64,000 nucleotides of DNA from Macrobrachium rosenbergii (taxonomy: Eukaryota > Arthropoda > Malacostraca > Decapoda > Palaemonidae): contig NC_089766.1 in assembly GCF_040412425.1 (NCBI RefSeq), positions 12,673,508-12,737,507 on the forward strand, given 5' to 3'. The translations under genes and the position numbers were made by a program. The stretch's first letter is position 1. Each line of letters starts with the position of its first letter. Positions 39,546 to 52,115 of this stretch are shown here, piece by piece. The notes below the pieces were generated by a model. That model did no database searches and was not told the origin of the DNA. It was given only the letters and a program-made list of their open reading frames with translations.

Positions 39546-40345
39546 AGCCTCTGCATGTAAATCACATTGATTTCATTTAGTTTTGGAATGAGACGCACAA
39601 AACAGTTCCTACTTTTTAAAATTCCTTGACAACTCGGAAACAATCGGTTGCTGCCTCACGTTTTCGTGAGTATAATGCATGTACACTGGAATTCACCCTA
39701 TTAAAGAGTGGCATTTTCGTGCATATAATATATCGACACAAAGTGTCACCTGTTCGTTCTCATGCAAATTAAACCATTAAAATGGAGGAAAAGTTTTTTT
39801 TTTCTGACAACTGAAAAGTGGTTACTTCTGACATTCCTTCTCACCATGAGGTTTCCTTCTCAGAAAGATGCTATTAGTTCCCACTGCAGTGGTCTGAAAC
39901 CGCGTATTTAACTAACAAGTATTTTAGGAAGCTTGAAGAAGTGCGAGAGAAGGAACTTGACGCATGAATCATTGGTGAGAATGAGGAAGCCAAATATCGC
40001 ATTACTCCAGGGATTAGGAAACTCAAACACGAATCATTGATGATACCTGTGGGCAAAAAAAAAAAAAATACTGAGAGATTATTAATGCTACTTTGAAGCA
40101 ACATGATCCTATGCCTTAGTTTTACTGACTTACTTCCCAAGTATTGCTCATATATGAGTTCATACTTGACGATTTGTTTATTTGCTTTCACCTGAAGTTT
40201 GTTTGATACTTGTTTTCTTTGAACATTGTTTATACTTGTGGTTATTTCACTCTGTGGAAACCTAATGGCCATCTCGGTCTGTTTCTAATTGAACTATTAA
40301 TCTACTAGCTGCTGCACAGAATTTATTGGTATCTCATGCAATACG

Positions 40346-40680
40346 AAACGTTAGGTTCGGCGCAATCGAGTTTTCCGTACAGCGTATAAATGCTATATGA
40401 ACCGCGGCCCACGAGACTTTCAGCCACGGGCCGGTGGTGGCCTGTCCTATAGCGTTGCCAGAAGCACGATCACGGCTAACTTTAACCTTACATAGAATAA
40501 AAACTAACGAGGCTAGATGGCTGCAATTTGGTATGTTTGATGATTGGAGGGTGGATGATCAACATAGCAATTTGCAGCCCTCTAGTCTCAGTAGTTTTTA
40601 AGATCTGAGGGCAGAGAGAAAAAGTGCGGACGGACAGACAAAGCCATAGCAATAGTTTTCTTTTACAGAAAACTAAAAAT
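40346..40680 (+). repeat. Dispersed ~320-bp repeat, copy 2
   Basis: Same family and orientation as 22370-22695; ends in AGTTTTCTTTTACAGAAAAC. The two copies differ at scattered sites, so they are old. Confidence 0.75.
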
Positions 40681-41083
40681 GGCCGTTACAAAGTTCCACA
40701 CGATGATCGCTAGAAGAACCGACCTCCACAAGGCCCAAAATATAAGTTTTAAGAGTTATGGTCCATAACGTAATCTCTGAAATCCTCAGCTTCCACCAGA
40801 GCACGCAGGATTACCTTTTAAAAATCTAGACCACCAAAAGGGTCCTTGTGTAAAGGATACAGACTTTCAGTTCCTTAGCAAATCTTCAAGGATGGAGCTG
40901 CTAGACCCACATCCTTTTTCTTAACCACAGCGCACGCTGGTACCTATTTACAGCTGTGTGATCTGATGGACGGTTGGGCAAAGAGTAAACCAGGGAACTA
41001 AGCAAACGTGAGCCACAATGCTGCATCACTCAGCCAAGGCGCATACTCTGGGTGATTCCCTTTTGCTAATGTGTGAAGTCAGG

Positions 41084-41507
41084 CAGTAAATATGTGAAAT
41101 CAGGGATTTCACTAAATCCCTAGGGAATTAGTGAAATTACCAATTCACTTAATAACATCTGATTCCCGAGGGCTAGTACTAAACACGGCGAAACAGTGAT
41201 TCATCTACACTGTTTTGCCATGTTTAGTACTAGCCCCTGGGGGGTCAAATGTGTTTCGCCATGTTTAATACTAGACCCTGGGGGGTAAAATGTTTCGCCG
41301 TGTTTAGTACTACCCCCTGGGGAATCAAATGAACTTAGGGACATTTGATCTCCCAGGGGCTAGTACTAAACGGCGAAACAGTGTAGATGAATCACTGTTT
41401 CACCGTGTTTAGTACTAGCCCTCGGGGATCAGATGTTCCTAAGCAAACTGGTCATTTCACACATTCCCTAGGTTTTTCATGAAATCCCTGATTTCACATA
41501 TTTACTG
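41084..41507. mobile_element. MITE-like element, 424 bp, with nested palindromes
   Basis: Starts CAGTAAATATGTGAAATCAG and ends in its exact complement; the terminal inverted repeats stay similar for about 44 bp. The interior is built from four to five copies, in both orientations, of a block with CTAGTACTAAAC and GGCGAAACAGTG, which itself folds. No clear target-site duplication was seen. No ORF, so non-autonomous. Confidence 0.75.
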
Positions 41508-41514
41508 TAACATA

Positions 41515-41592
<78 letters not shown>
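41515..41592. repeat. (TA)n microsatellite
   Basis: TA run directly right of the 424-bp MITE. Confidence 0.96.
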
Positions 41593-41593
<1 letters not shown>

Positions 41594-42318
41594 GTGCATT
41601 AATATATTAAAACTTTAATGTCATTAATTATAAATCAATAAATGAAACATTGAACCTGTCCTCATGTTCTTTTTTTCCCTCCCTGTCATGTGTCTGAATT
41701 CCCAGAGCCTTATTCTCGTAAGCATTCACAAGCGCCCTATTTAAGTCAAGTCAGCTGCAATAAGGTCTAAGTTTGAGCTCTTTCATCTGACGCTTCGTTC
41801 GTCGTCTTCAAGGTAAAGTTTTACCTATAACGCACACACACACACACATATATATACATACATATACATACACACATATATATTCTCATTTGAATTTAGT
41901 TGTCTGTTTCTTCTCGCTGTCATCAAATATTTTCTCTGCTGGTCGGGAGGAGTTACTGGGCCACACCAGCCCTCTACCTCCATTTCACATACCATATCTT
42001 TCAGGCCGCCTTTGGGCAAATGCTCATGCTAACATAAGGCCGTCTACAGCTAAACCAAACATACATTTGTGTGGCTCTTGGGTCTAAGAAAGAAACCTCA
42101 ACCATCCGAGTCAAACAGTCTATAAATGCAGTTTTGCATTTAGGATTCAATATTATATATCTTACATGCTTACAGTAATGAAAATAATTTATTTCGAATA
42201 AGATTTTGTCAACTTGCTCTGTACATTCTCCGGCTCACTAAAACTGGAGCGCAGAAAGGATGAACTAGCAAATAAGAGATACCTTTCTCTTCTCTCTTTA
42301 TCTAGACGCCCCTAAATA

Positions 42319-42333
42319 CACACACACACACAT

Positions 42334-42371
<38 letters not shown>
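42319..42371. repeat. (CA)n microsatellite
   Basis: CA run with one ATG interruption. Confidence 0.95.
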
Positions 42372-42825
42372 GGGATATGGGCTAGGCTTAGAGCGAAGGT
42401 GAAGGAGTAGATACGATGTTTGTAAAATTTCAGTAAAATTTTACGATGGGGTATTAGAGACAGCAGGGAGTGATTGTGGGTGAAAAAAGGGAATCAAAAT
42501 TTGACGACAGAATCTTACAAAATACTCACCCTATCATGCCAAGACTGCATTCCCTTCAAGCAGTGCTTCTCATTTGCATAGTTTATACCCAGATCCATTT
42601 GCTCATTAACCTCGCTCTCTGCATTTACTTCCCTATAGAACAACTAATTTTTCTCTATTTTTTATTACTGGCCTTCTATGTCTCTCACTTTCTTCTTGAC
42701 AACATGATCAATTCATCTTTCTTAAGAGATTGCACTCCTGAGGACTGAACAACACGAGAGTGGAAAAGGTTTGTGCAGGTCCAAGAAAGCAAGTAGAATT
42801 GCCTGTTTAGAAAGTGCAGGGGGTA

Positions 42826-42912
42826 ACTAAGAAGTTGAAGCATGGAAAGACACCAGGAACTGACGGGATTAAGAGAGACAATATTATTGACGGAATGACC
42901 AATGTTTTGTAA
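42826..42912 (+). mobile_element. LINE reverse-transcriptase fragment
   Basis: Translates to KKLKHGKTPGTDGIKRDNI, the N-terminal fingers motif (K-x-K-x-P-G-x-D-G-I) typical of LINE reverse transcriptases. Only about 30 codons are recognisable. Confidence 0.6.
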
Positions 42913-43171
42913 GGTTCTTCTGGTACCTTACGGTCTCTGCTTCCAGTTTGTTCTACAGATATCGTTTTAGGCATTGCTCTCGATGCCTTGATCATATGCT
43001 GCCCTCTTCCTTAGCCTATTTGTAATAGTTAGGAATTGCAGTTCCCGTGATACTGTTCTAGGGCAAGTAGTTTGATGAGCTCTTAATACCATCCACTTCT
43101 AAAATGTGGACTTGACTACCTTCCTTTCATGAAACTTGCTTCCTTTCACACTATTGGACTGTAATCCATCA

Positions 43172-43239
43172 TTCCTTGGTATAATGGTTAGTGTCTTGGT
43201 GTTCTATTAGGATGTCGGGAGTTCGCGCTTCCCCTAGGC
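43172..43239 (+). pseudogene. Degraded tRNA-like sequence
   Basis: CCTTGGTATAATGGTTAGTG resembles the D-arm/A box of a tRNA, and GGGAGTTCGCGCTTCCC resembles a T-arm/B box with a possible stem. The acceptor arm does not pair well and a SINE head follows at once, so this is more likely a tRNA pseudogene or part of a compound SINE than a working tRNA. Confidence 0.4.
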
Positions 43240-43509
43240 AAGTTCCTCGTTGGACGGGTGGGTACCGTTCTCAGCTAGCACTCTGCTGGGCCCGCGTTCG
43301 ATTCTCAGACCGGCCAATGAAGAATCAGAGGAATTTATTTCTGGTCATAGAAATTCATTTCTCGTTACAATGTGGTTCGGATTCCACAATAAGCTGTAGG
43401 TCCTGTTGCTAGGTAACCAATTGGTTCTTAGCCACATAAAACAAATCTAATCCTTCGGGCCAGCCCTAGGAGAGCTGTTAATCAGCTCAGTGGTCTGGTT
43501 AAACTAAGG
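43240..43509 (+). mobile_element. tRNA-derived SINE, copy 4
   Basis: Full-length copy with head, GTTCGATTCTC B box, body blocks and CAGTGGTCTGGTTAAACTAAG end. A second tRNA-like stretch lies directly upstream at about 43172-43240. Confidence 0.85.
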
Positions 43510-44344
43510 TATGCTTTTACCCTAAGGCAATGAAGAATCACTCACTCTACAGTATATCATGGACAGTTACTGCCGCAGTGCAGGGTCTGTGGTGGGGGGC
43601 TGGGGGAACCTGGATGACGTTCGCCCGAGCAACTTCAGGCGGTGGAGAAATGAATCCAAGGAATTTTAATTTAACTTTATCAAACTTGATTTTTGCAGCC
43701 ATGCCCATTTGGTTGACAAGTTTTCTAAAGCATTCTGGATATACCTGATAAAATAAGTTTTTTAATAAAGTACTTAAACTCAGAGAATACTGTTCAAATA
43801 TGGTGACTGTATCCCAAAACATTACTGAAAGAATTCCAAGCTCCAGTTAATGAACAATGTGTAAGTCTCTTAACAGGAAAAAAGTCCTGAAGAATGACGA
43901 AACCGGTCTCTATCTAGACTTGGCCCTTAACTTGTAAAAACAATACCCTCATCTCTTCTATATTGTCTTCAGGCTTTCAATACAAGAATAAAGAGCAAAA
44001 ACTTGATTATTTCAACACTTACCATCAGCTTGTGAGGAAATAATATTACTTTTTTCATACATTACCTCATACTCTATTGTAGAGACTACCGAACAGAATG
44101 CCATGTGAATAAAATAGCTTTACCTGAAGTAGTGCCCTCACAGAAACATTAATAAAACACCTAGTTTCCTTGTAATAAAATTTATATCACAGTTAAACAT
44201 ACCCAGATAAGTATGCAGTTAAAATAAAAAAAATGATTAACCTTAGGTTGTATCGACTCATAAAACTAAATACTTAATGCAACGCTTCAAACGGGTAACA
44301 GTTAAGAAAATGTTTTACTTTAATTCCTGTCTCTTTACTTACAG

Positions 44345-44375
44345 TTATTATAACACGTTCTACACGCAACATAAA
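44345..44375 (+). promoter_or_regulatory. 5' UTR part of exon carrying the start of copy 1
   Basis: A polypyrimidine tract and CAG at 44342-44344 mark an acceptor 31 bases before the ATG. The transcript therefore probably has a further non-coding 5' exon, whose position I could not find. The second paralogue has the same arrangement, which supports it. Confidence 0.55.
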
Positions 44376-47300
44376 ATGGCTTCCCACAGGACTTCATGTC
44401 TATTGATTCTCTACATAATTCTCCACGTGGGGGTAATTACTCACGCAAATGAACCAGTCATCTCTCAGGATTCTGTTGTATCTGGTATCTCTGACGTCTC
44501 GTCTAGCAATACTACATACCCCACCTTTTATGGTTCCAAAGGCAACACTAAACCTGATTTTCCTAAAACAATGCCTAGAACTATTCCGTGCCCGGCTCCT
44601 GGTGATATCTGGCCCTGTGCATGCACACCAATTGACAACGTCACAATGGACATCAATTGCTCGAACGTGACGAGTGATGGCCAACTCAGATACATCTTCA
44701 GCAGAGAATTCCCTTTTCGAAACTTCAGGAGCCTCGTCATCCAAGGAAACTTTCACGTGAACGCCCTGCAAGAGGGAGACCTGGGAACTTGCTCCTTCGT
44801 CAATATAGATATCAGAGATTCAGCACTGATTACAATCGACGACTTCGCATTGGAGGGAAGCCTCGACACCTTAGAGGCACTCGTTCTGATCAACAACAAT
44901 ATCAGGTATATCCCAGACATTTCGGCCTTCAGCCGTCTGAACAGACTTGATTTCCAGTACAATGCACTGACGGAGTTCCCTTTCCTAAACTCTTCGACAC
45001 TTCAGACGCTCATTCTTCGTGGATTCCCCTTCGGAGTGATTCCTCCTACAGCAACGTGGTATTTGCCAGCCCTTGCATATGCTGACTTTGCCTTTTGCTA
45101 CCTGACAGAAATATCTAATGGTAAGCAGATTTCGTGTGTATTTTCATATGAATGAAAGATGTGAATGTTTTGTGTGCTTGCAATCTCTTTCTTTTCCCTT
45201 GGTAACAATCCTCTCCTGAATATTGACAGCTTTCTGGCGTATGAAAGTTACGAATAGGTTTCATGTACTGAAATAATAATGAGCCTCATTTTGGGCCAGA
45301 ACTATCCCGTAATTATGGGGAATAGCTGAAATATCTGAAATAAAAAATCTAACAGCCCTTCGAAACTCCTATGAGTAATTACATAATTCCACGAGTCTTC
45401 ATTCTATAATCTTATAACCTGGTACCTACAATTTGTCATTGTAGTCAATGTCGTACACTAATAATCGTGATTTTAGTAAAACTGAATTCTTCACTCTCCT
45501 TGGATTTACTGTATAAACTTTTGAGTTTTAAAATGAAATTATTTTTGTAGGCTAGTTCTAATGCTGTGCGATGATTGTCAACAATTTATCTGTTCTCAAA
45601 AGGAATATAAATGTACCAGAAATGAAATGAATCTTTATACTTATTGGGAAGGTTGTGTTCAATTTTTGTGGATGCAGTCTGAGTTTAGTGTGTGAATTGG
45701 AATCTCCTTCCATTGACTTCTTTGAGTATTCAAAAGGGTGCTACTATAGTATGATATCTACCGAGCTATTCGCGACCTACCAAACATTAGGATGCTATCT
45801 ACCAAATAACCCAATTAAAATGGCAATTACTCCCTTATATGTAAACTATTTGATTCCCCAGGGCTGCTAAAACGGCGAAACAGTGACTCACCTACACTGT
45901 TTTCCATTATGGTCAAATGAAAATGGATGGTAGATATCATAGTGTAGCAGCACCTTCAAAAGTTTAGAATCTTATATCCTCAAAAATAAGCAGAATGGGA
46001 GTTTAATTGCTTTGATGCAAAATGTGGATTTGAGACAAGGTATTATATTTACAAGGCACTAAAACACGCTTGTGGTTACGGTGACGAGAGAGATAAGAAG
46101 GGGAAAGGACCACAGATGTTGGTGCAAGTTTGGGGATAAGTATAGGAATCAAGAATGTTTGCATATGATATTGCTAGATGTTAGTTTAGAGAAGCTGCAT
46201 AAACTTGTGAAAGACTTGAAACATGACTGTAAACAGAGACTGTTGAAATTACAGGCAGTCAGTATTAAGATTCAGAGAGTAAATGGAAATCCGGAAGGTG
46301 AAAAAATTAATTGCAGTATGAATTGCAAAACTACGTGAACGATCTCCGAGAAAGCTGGGAAACAACTGAGAAGTCCTTTGAAACAAAACTTCAAATCTGT
46401 GAAGGGGCCATTTTCACATCACTTCCATAAAGGAGCGTTGACTCAAAGTGAGCCAACTCTCCTTTATGGAAGTGATGTGAAAATGCTGACTGGAAGTTAG
46501 CATTAGGGTACATGAAAGCTAAGAGAAGGACCACTGTATATCGATATGGTTGGTGGAAGAATGGAAGCAGCTGATTTATGCTAGTATTTGGGAGTCAATG
46601 TAATAGATGGTGGTAGGATGAGTGAAGAAGAGTCATATTAAAAGTGAAACAAGGAGGGCGGCAGGATGTGTGCAAAAGGTTGGGTAGAAAATTCAAGTGT
46701 GTAAATAGAAGCCAAAATTAGAATGGATGCAGATATTAGGAGAAACTAAAAGTTAGAATGTAAGGGTAATTTTGAACTAGCTTTCCATTATGGAAATGAA
46801 GTGTGGATGGTGAAAAGAATTATATTAAAACACTTTAAATAATAGAAAACTGTTTGCATAGAATGCATGGCATTAGAATTCTTGAAAGAGGGAGACATGT
46901 GGTAATATGGAAGAGGTAGAAAGTCATCTGGAGAGAATGGAGAAGGATAAACTAGTATAAGAATGAAGAATTCGGAAGTGGTAAGGGAAAGGATACAAAG
47001 ACCTAAAAGTTACGGATAACTGGCACAAAGGAGGTACTAGGAGAGATATATGAAATGGAAACCTCTGAAATTTGAAGAGAACCCAACTGGTAGGAATGGG
47101 GAAAAAGCAACTCCTAATAAAGTAAAAATAACAAGAGTGCATATGAGAAGCATTTGACATGACAATAATGGTGATAAAAAACAATATCTTAATAATGAGA
47201 AAGTGGAAATGGCAAGAAAGAAGGTGAAATTTCCCAACAGGACACAGGGGATTGCAATACTCAAGTTGACATCATGCTTCCCATGATATCGATTCTCTCC

Positions 47301-50300
47301 CTCCAGGGACCTTCACCCACAACGAGCAGCTCTCCTACCTCGAACTGGGTAGCAACAGCTTGAAGTCGATTCCAAAAGACGCCTTTCGCATGAGCGGGGC
47401 AAATAACACACTGCTCCTACAGGGTAACCTGATCAGCGATGTGGACCCTGAAGCCTTCTCTGGTTAGTATTAGGATGGCTAATTCTAGTACTACGTATAA
47501 TTACTAACACATTCCAGAAACTGTATTTCTCGTTACAAACTCCAAACTGCTTATGTTTATTGAACTGACCTTCCTAACCGTAACCCCACCCCGCCAAAAT
47601 GAATACATAGGATCTGGAGTCAGTGGAACTTCCCCCATCAGCCTTATGCTTGTACTACTCTCAAGAGTTCTCGCTATCTTCGATAAGATTCGACCATTTT
47701 TTAAGGCATCCCACTCTATGAAAAGCAAAACAACCTTACATGTCTCTCTTAGAGACTAGATCTTCAATGTAGTTTAGGCAGTCTAGTTAGTTATTAAGGC
47801 TCCTCAGCCCTATGGATTAGAGTTGTTTAGTCATAACAGCTCTTGTAAAATAAAGGGCAACGAATCTGCCTGTGGTTTACAACTTCGGTCTACTGTTTGC
47901 TCGGCGGACTCGGTGTTCAGTTGTCTCATATTAATCTATGGAAGTACAGAAAATGTGGTTGTTGGGGACAGCAAGCAGCATGGAAGCACCGAGATGAAAT
48001 TCAATGGTCTTTCAAACACAGTTCAATCCAAAATTTGTAGAGCTACGGTTTTGATACGATCATTTCTACAATATTTTAATAGCCTTAATGAAACCTGGAA
48101 CTATGATACTGTTGTTTTTTCTTTCCTTTAGTATCAAAATTGAAGTCTATGCATTTCTCTTCTATTCCGCTTCATTTATAAATAATTCCCTTGCATACCA
48201 ACATGTCCAAGCTCTAATTACAACTGATCCTTAATTTCTTGGGGGTTAGCTACGAGAATGTAAATCAATTTTAGTCTGCATTATACCTTGTGGTTCAGAA
48301 AAATGAATGAAAGGGGGTTTAAAACTCAATTCAACCATCAGCTCTAATTCTGCCAGTCCATCAAACTGTGGACCAATTTGCTATTCAAGGAAAAGGTTTT
48401 AACCATGTTTTCCCTCTCCTTCATTTGCTCCTTTTCGTAATTTTAATGCCAAGTACTTCTCTCTTTATTTGACTTGTCTTGAAAGCAATAATTCAAACTG
48501 AAAATCATGACGTGAAAAAATGTTCTATTTTGCCATCGCAAAATTTTCATCATCCCATCCATTTAAGCTTTCAATTTACCTGTCCCCTTTTGGAATAATG
48601 CTCTCTTATTTGAGTGCTTCTTCGTCTTTCCCTTCTCAATAGGCCTGAAAAAAGTCAATTCGCACAATTAAGTTCCTTCTCTAGATATACTGCTGGCAAG
48701 GTTATTTGCTATCTCGTTTACAGGTACTCTCTGGGGCCCTGGTCCACTGAACCTACTCTTTGGGACCCTGGTCTACTGTACCCAAGATTAAAGTCATTTT
48801 TTTAATCCACTGACCTCGTAATGCTCATCAGGCCAATGTACCCTACAAAAACCTGTGAAATGTTTTAATATCTTCAATTTTTTTTAACAAATGTTCTTTT
48901 AAGAGGAGATTCTAACTTCAGTGGGATCCTGTCTCCCATCTTTTTTAGACTCTACCTTTATGCAAGACTCAAAAGTAAATTTCACCAAACTTCTCACAGG
49001 TTAACCTGTAGCTTAAAGCCTAAAGTGAACTATATGCTTTTAGTCTCAGACACATAGTAAACTACAAACTTGTAACACTACACTTCACAGAAATCTGTAC
49101 ACCTGTAGCCCTGAAGATACAGTTAAATTGCTGCACGCCTGTGGATTAAATTCACAGCAAATATAAGCCCCGTAAATTATGCACTTGTAGCTTCAAGCTT
49201 ACTGTAAGCTACACACATGCAGCTTTTCATGTATACCTTTATACAACATTTAACTATTCACACTCAGGGTCAAACTTACCGCAAACTATTCACAAGAATC
49301 TTTAGACCTAAAGGAAGCCATGGAACTGTATTTTAACCAAATATCCTTAAGAAAAAGACTGAGACACAACGACCTTTTCCAGGCATCACTGGAAAACTGA
49401 CATTGAACTCCAACAGACTCCAGGTACTGCAAGAGGAAATCTGGAGGCCTTTGCTCGAGGCGAACGTCATGCTTTATTTAGCAGGTTAGTCATAAATAAA
49501 GGAAAGGGGGGGGGGAGGAAGGGGGAAGGGAAGTGAAAACAGAAACTAAAATCCAGTTTAAATTGCTGCCAACACTTTTGCCTGTAGCTTTCTGAATTTG
49601 TTAGAATTTCAATTTTTTTTTAGTTTTTCGTATTTTACTTTAGCAAAATGTTCAGTATTATTATTATTTACAATATTTCTAAATTCATAAACAACAACCA
49701 CGCCTTCACAGAATAACGTAAAATGTGAAGAAAAAGTTTATGAAACAAATCAAGAGAATCACCTGAAAATACAAACTAAACTAATGAAAAACAACAAATT
49801 ATTAAAACTTTCATTTCAATTTAAACCCAAAGCCGTACATACTGTAATAACAAGTTCGTGATACCACTTTCTCTTGATCACTATAATTAAGCAATGCTGG
49901 GCTTAGTCAATGATTGGATGGGTGACCTAAAAGTAACGCGTTCTCTACGACGATATCAGCCTGTGAACAAAGGTCAGTGCTGGCATAAGGCCGGCTCCAC
50001 CTAGACCTAGACCAATCAATCAAAACACCATTCCCTAAAACTGCAGCAGACCCTACGAGTTTGGAGTAGGTGGCAATGAGTGATGATAAAGGATCCCTTC
50101 CCTAACCTAACCTCCTGCCTGAAAAGAAAAAAAAGGCACTGATGACCTTGCCATCTGTAAAACCAATAAAATTGTTCCATATGAATTTCCACTTCTGAAT
50201 ATTTATGGTCACTTTGCATAACTTTGCTACTCTCAACAGGGAACTCCTTCACGTGTGGCTGTGACATAGCCTGGCTCATCCTGAATCCGACGCTCTTGTG

Positions 50301-50382
50301 GCGAGTCCACGATGAGGCAACGTGTTTCACAGGTCAGAAGTTCGTCGAGTTGGATCCTGCGTGGTATATAAACATGTGCTAA
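44376..50382 (+). CDS. Oplophorus-luciferin 2-monooxygenase non-catalytic subunit-like LRR protein, copy 1
   Basis: Four coding exons: 44376-45120, 47307-47462, 49383-49484, 50240-50382 (TAA). All introns are phase 1 and split a glycine codon. Product 381 residues. I start at 44376 because a strong acceptor (TTTACTTACAG at 44344) lies just upstream and the resulting N-terminus is a good signal peptide (MASHRTSCLLILYIILHVGV). Then come a Ser/Thr-rich linker, an LRRNT-like module (PCPAPGDIWPCACT), a TMDINCSNVTS core, irregular LRRs, and an LRRCT ending with FTCGCDIAWLI and a last Cys near the stop. Sequons include DNVT, SNVT, NSST and NNT. This is the pattern of the 35-kDa non-catalytic partner of Oplophorus luciferase, a family widespread in non-luminous decapods, so the role here is more likely extracellular binding or defence than light. 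Confidence 0.88.
45731..45963. repeat. Fold-back element sharing the core of the 41-kb MITE
   Basis: The left end CAAAAGGGTGCTACTATAGT and right end are reverse complements (to GCACCTTCAAAAG). The interior at 45857-45902 carries GGCGAAACAGTGACTCACCTACACTG, the same folded core as in the 41.1-41.5 kb element. It is in intron 1 of luciferase-subunit-like copy 1. Confidence 0.65.
46410..46484. repeat. Perfect 26-bp hairpin made of LINE sequence
   Basis: Arms 46410-46435 and 46459-46484 are exact reverse complements with a 23-base spacer. The right arm encodes LLYGSDVK, the conserved L-Y-G-S block of LINE polymerases, so the left arm looks like an inverted copy of the same piece. Confidence 0.7.
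46530..46900 (+). mobile_element. LINE reverse-transcriptase C-terminal fossil
   Basis: In the + strand, GVNVIDGGRMSEEE at about 46591-46632 matches the K-Y-L-G-V-N block after the RT catalytic box. FELAFHYGNEVWMV follows at about 46770-46812, matching the L-Y-G-S-E-W block. It is broken by stops. It lies in intron 1 of luciferase-subunit-like copy 1. Confidence 0.55.
49858..50010 (+). mobile_element. 5S rRNA-derived SINE-like element
   Basis: 49878-49926 closely follows the middle of arthropod 5S rRNA: GATCAC, TTAAGCAA, a GGGC block, then TTGGATGGGTGACC, which includes the internal control region. The expected 3' end of 5S rRNA is absent; instead a non-5S tail follows, ending in CCAATCAATCAA. 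It lies inside intron 3 of the luciferase-subunit-like copy 1, on the coding strand. Confidence 0.65.
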
Positions 50383-50722
50383 GGAATACGGATGTTTCAG
50401 AAACCCTATGAAAAGACAAGGGATCATTGTACCTCACGGGAAGAGTAAAACAAAGATAGTGCCACAAAACCATAACCATAAACAAGAATACACACCTGAG
50501 TTTCAATGACCTAGCTGCCCTCAGAATCCTTACTGCATATTTAAGAACTTTTTGGCTAACAAACGGCCTAAATTCACAATAGTGGATGATTATGAATTCA
50601 ATATTCAAATCATTTCATTCTCAGGGACCGTTTATGAATTTTAGGAAAACTAGGTTAAAACAATTAGGCTATATACTATATCGATATACTGTATTCATTA
50701 TTCCAGTCGTTTTGGACATAAC

Positions 50723-51705
50723 TTATCTTGTGAGCCAAGATTTTCGCTCAGTTCGAAATGAAGATTCTGGATAACAACTGCATCGCCAAGTAATTGCTAA
50801 AGAAAGAAGGGGTAACATTCGAGAGCCACCCACCCTACTGAATAAATAAATAAATATATACATACATACACACACATATATATATGTGTGTAATACACTA
50901 ATTACACCACTTACCCCATCTTGCACACATCTGATTTCCAATGTCTTTTCCGCCCATCTACCCAGCCCTCCCTAGATCTGCCTCTTTTCACTAAGCTATT
51001 ATCGTCCATTCTTTCCCCATGACTGAACCACCTAAAAAATACTTTGATCCAACATTTTGTCTACCAATAACATTTTTACCACTTCTAGGTGTGTATCTCC
51101 ACATTTCTTACCTTATCAGTTCGTCTGCTGCCTATACTACACAGTCCATCTCTCCAGCTTGAGCACTTTTTTTCCATATGCATTCACCATCATCACTTCC
51201 ATAAAGACAGTTGACTCAACAACTCCTTCATACATACACATCTTGTCTTCAATAAAACAGTCTCTTCCCAAACTTTTGCAAAAATCCTGCTACCTTCCGC
51301 GTTTCGCCTACTGCCACTCTCCTATTCTCCCTTTCTACCAGCATCTGCTTCATTTACTCTAAACAATGAAACAAAGCTACATCTATTTTAATCTTGCTCG
51401 CACTGACTCTCAACTTTCTTTCATAAGTTTCTGCAGCTTTTTTTCACTTTACCCTGACAGTACTGTATCAACTTGAACATGAACATTCTACACTACTTTC
51501 ACGGCTTAGTTTCTTCTCCCACAACTCTGCACCTACGTCTGGTTTCCTTTCTCTGACGTCTTGCATCATTCCACCCAAAAAGATATGGAAGAGCCATGGA
51601 GACATAACACACCCTTAGCCTCAGACCCACTTTTACACCAAACCAGAAACTTTTAAACCCTCTCAGCGTCCTCAACACCATCCAAAGTATTAACCATTTC
51701 ATATA
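50723..51705 (-). mobile_element. Non-LTR retrotransposon fossil (RT to C-terminus, in order)
   Basis: Read on the minus strand from 51705: FWFGVKVGLR followed in another frame by CVMSPWLFHIFLDG (RT palm), then YEGVVESTVF and VMMVNAYGKKVLKLERW near 51.2 kb, then WVDGRKRHWKSDVCKMG near 50.93 kb, the usual C-terminal end. The order is colinear with one element about 1 kb long after deletions. Many stops. Confidence 0.65.
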
Positions 51706-52115
51706 CCTACAAAGAAGCTCATCAACAACGCGTCAATCCTATGCTCTACAGACACTGTGCCAATCACTTCTAGGCTGTACGACTGTCTCACTTCCAAATA
51801 TTAGGGCCTTTCCAATTAGGCTATACAATTTTATGAAGTATCTAAATACATTTATATACATAAAACCACAAACAAATAACAAAACTACAAGAGAATTCAA
51901 GACCTAGTTTGAAAAGCCATGGTACAGAGGCTATGGCACCATTCAAGTTTTGAGAGCACTGGTATGGCGACCACAAACAGCAGCCGAGATACCCCATAGG
52001 TCTTGTGAATGGGAAAGAAAATCGGAAACCCAAGGCATCTTTGATAGGTTACCAGTTGACAATAACTGAGAAAAACTCGAAATATTTTACTTCTGTCAAT
52101 TTAGGAACATAAGGA

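Larger units (their letters stand above)
37561..41083. other. No gene seen; repeats
   Basis: Upstream side of the minus-strand gene, two (TA)n tracts, a small 27-bp duplication and the dispersed repeat at 40.35-40.68 kb. Core promoter of the minus-strand gene not identified. Confidence 0.5.

Noticed and set aside
43855..43935. Penelope-like element end (GACGAAACCGGTCTC motif)
   Set aside because: Only a short motif resembling such ends; no GIY-YIG or RT coding sequence nearby, so not listed as a feature.
46072..46338. 88-codon frame as a gene
   Set aside because: It lies in an intron directly before LINE polymerase remains on the same strand and is best read as part of that fossil or chance.
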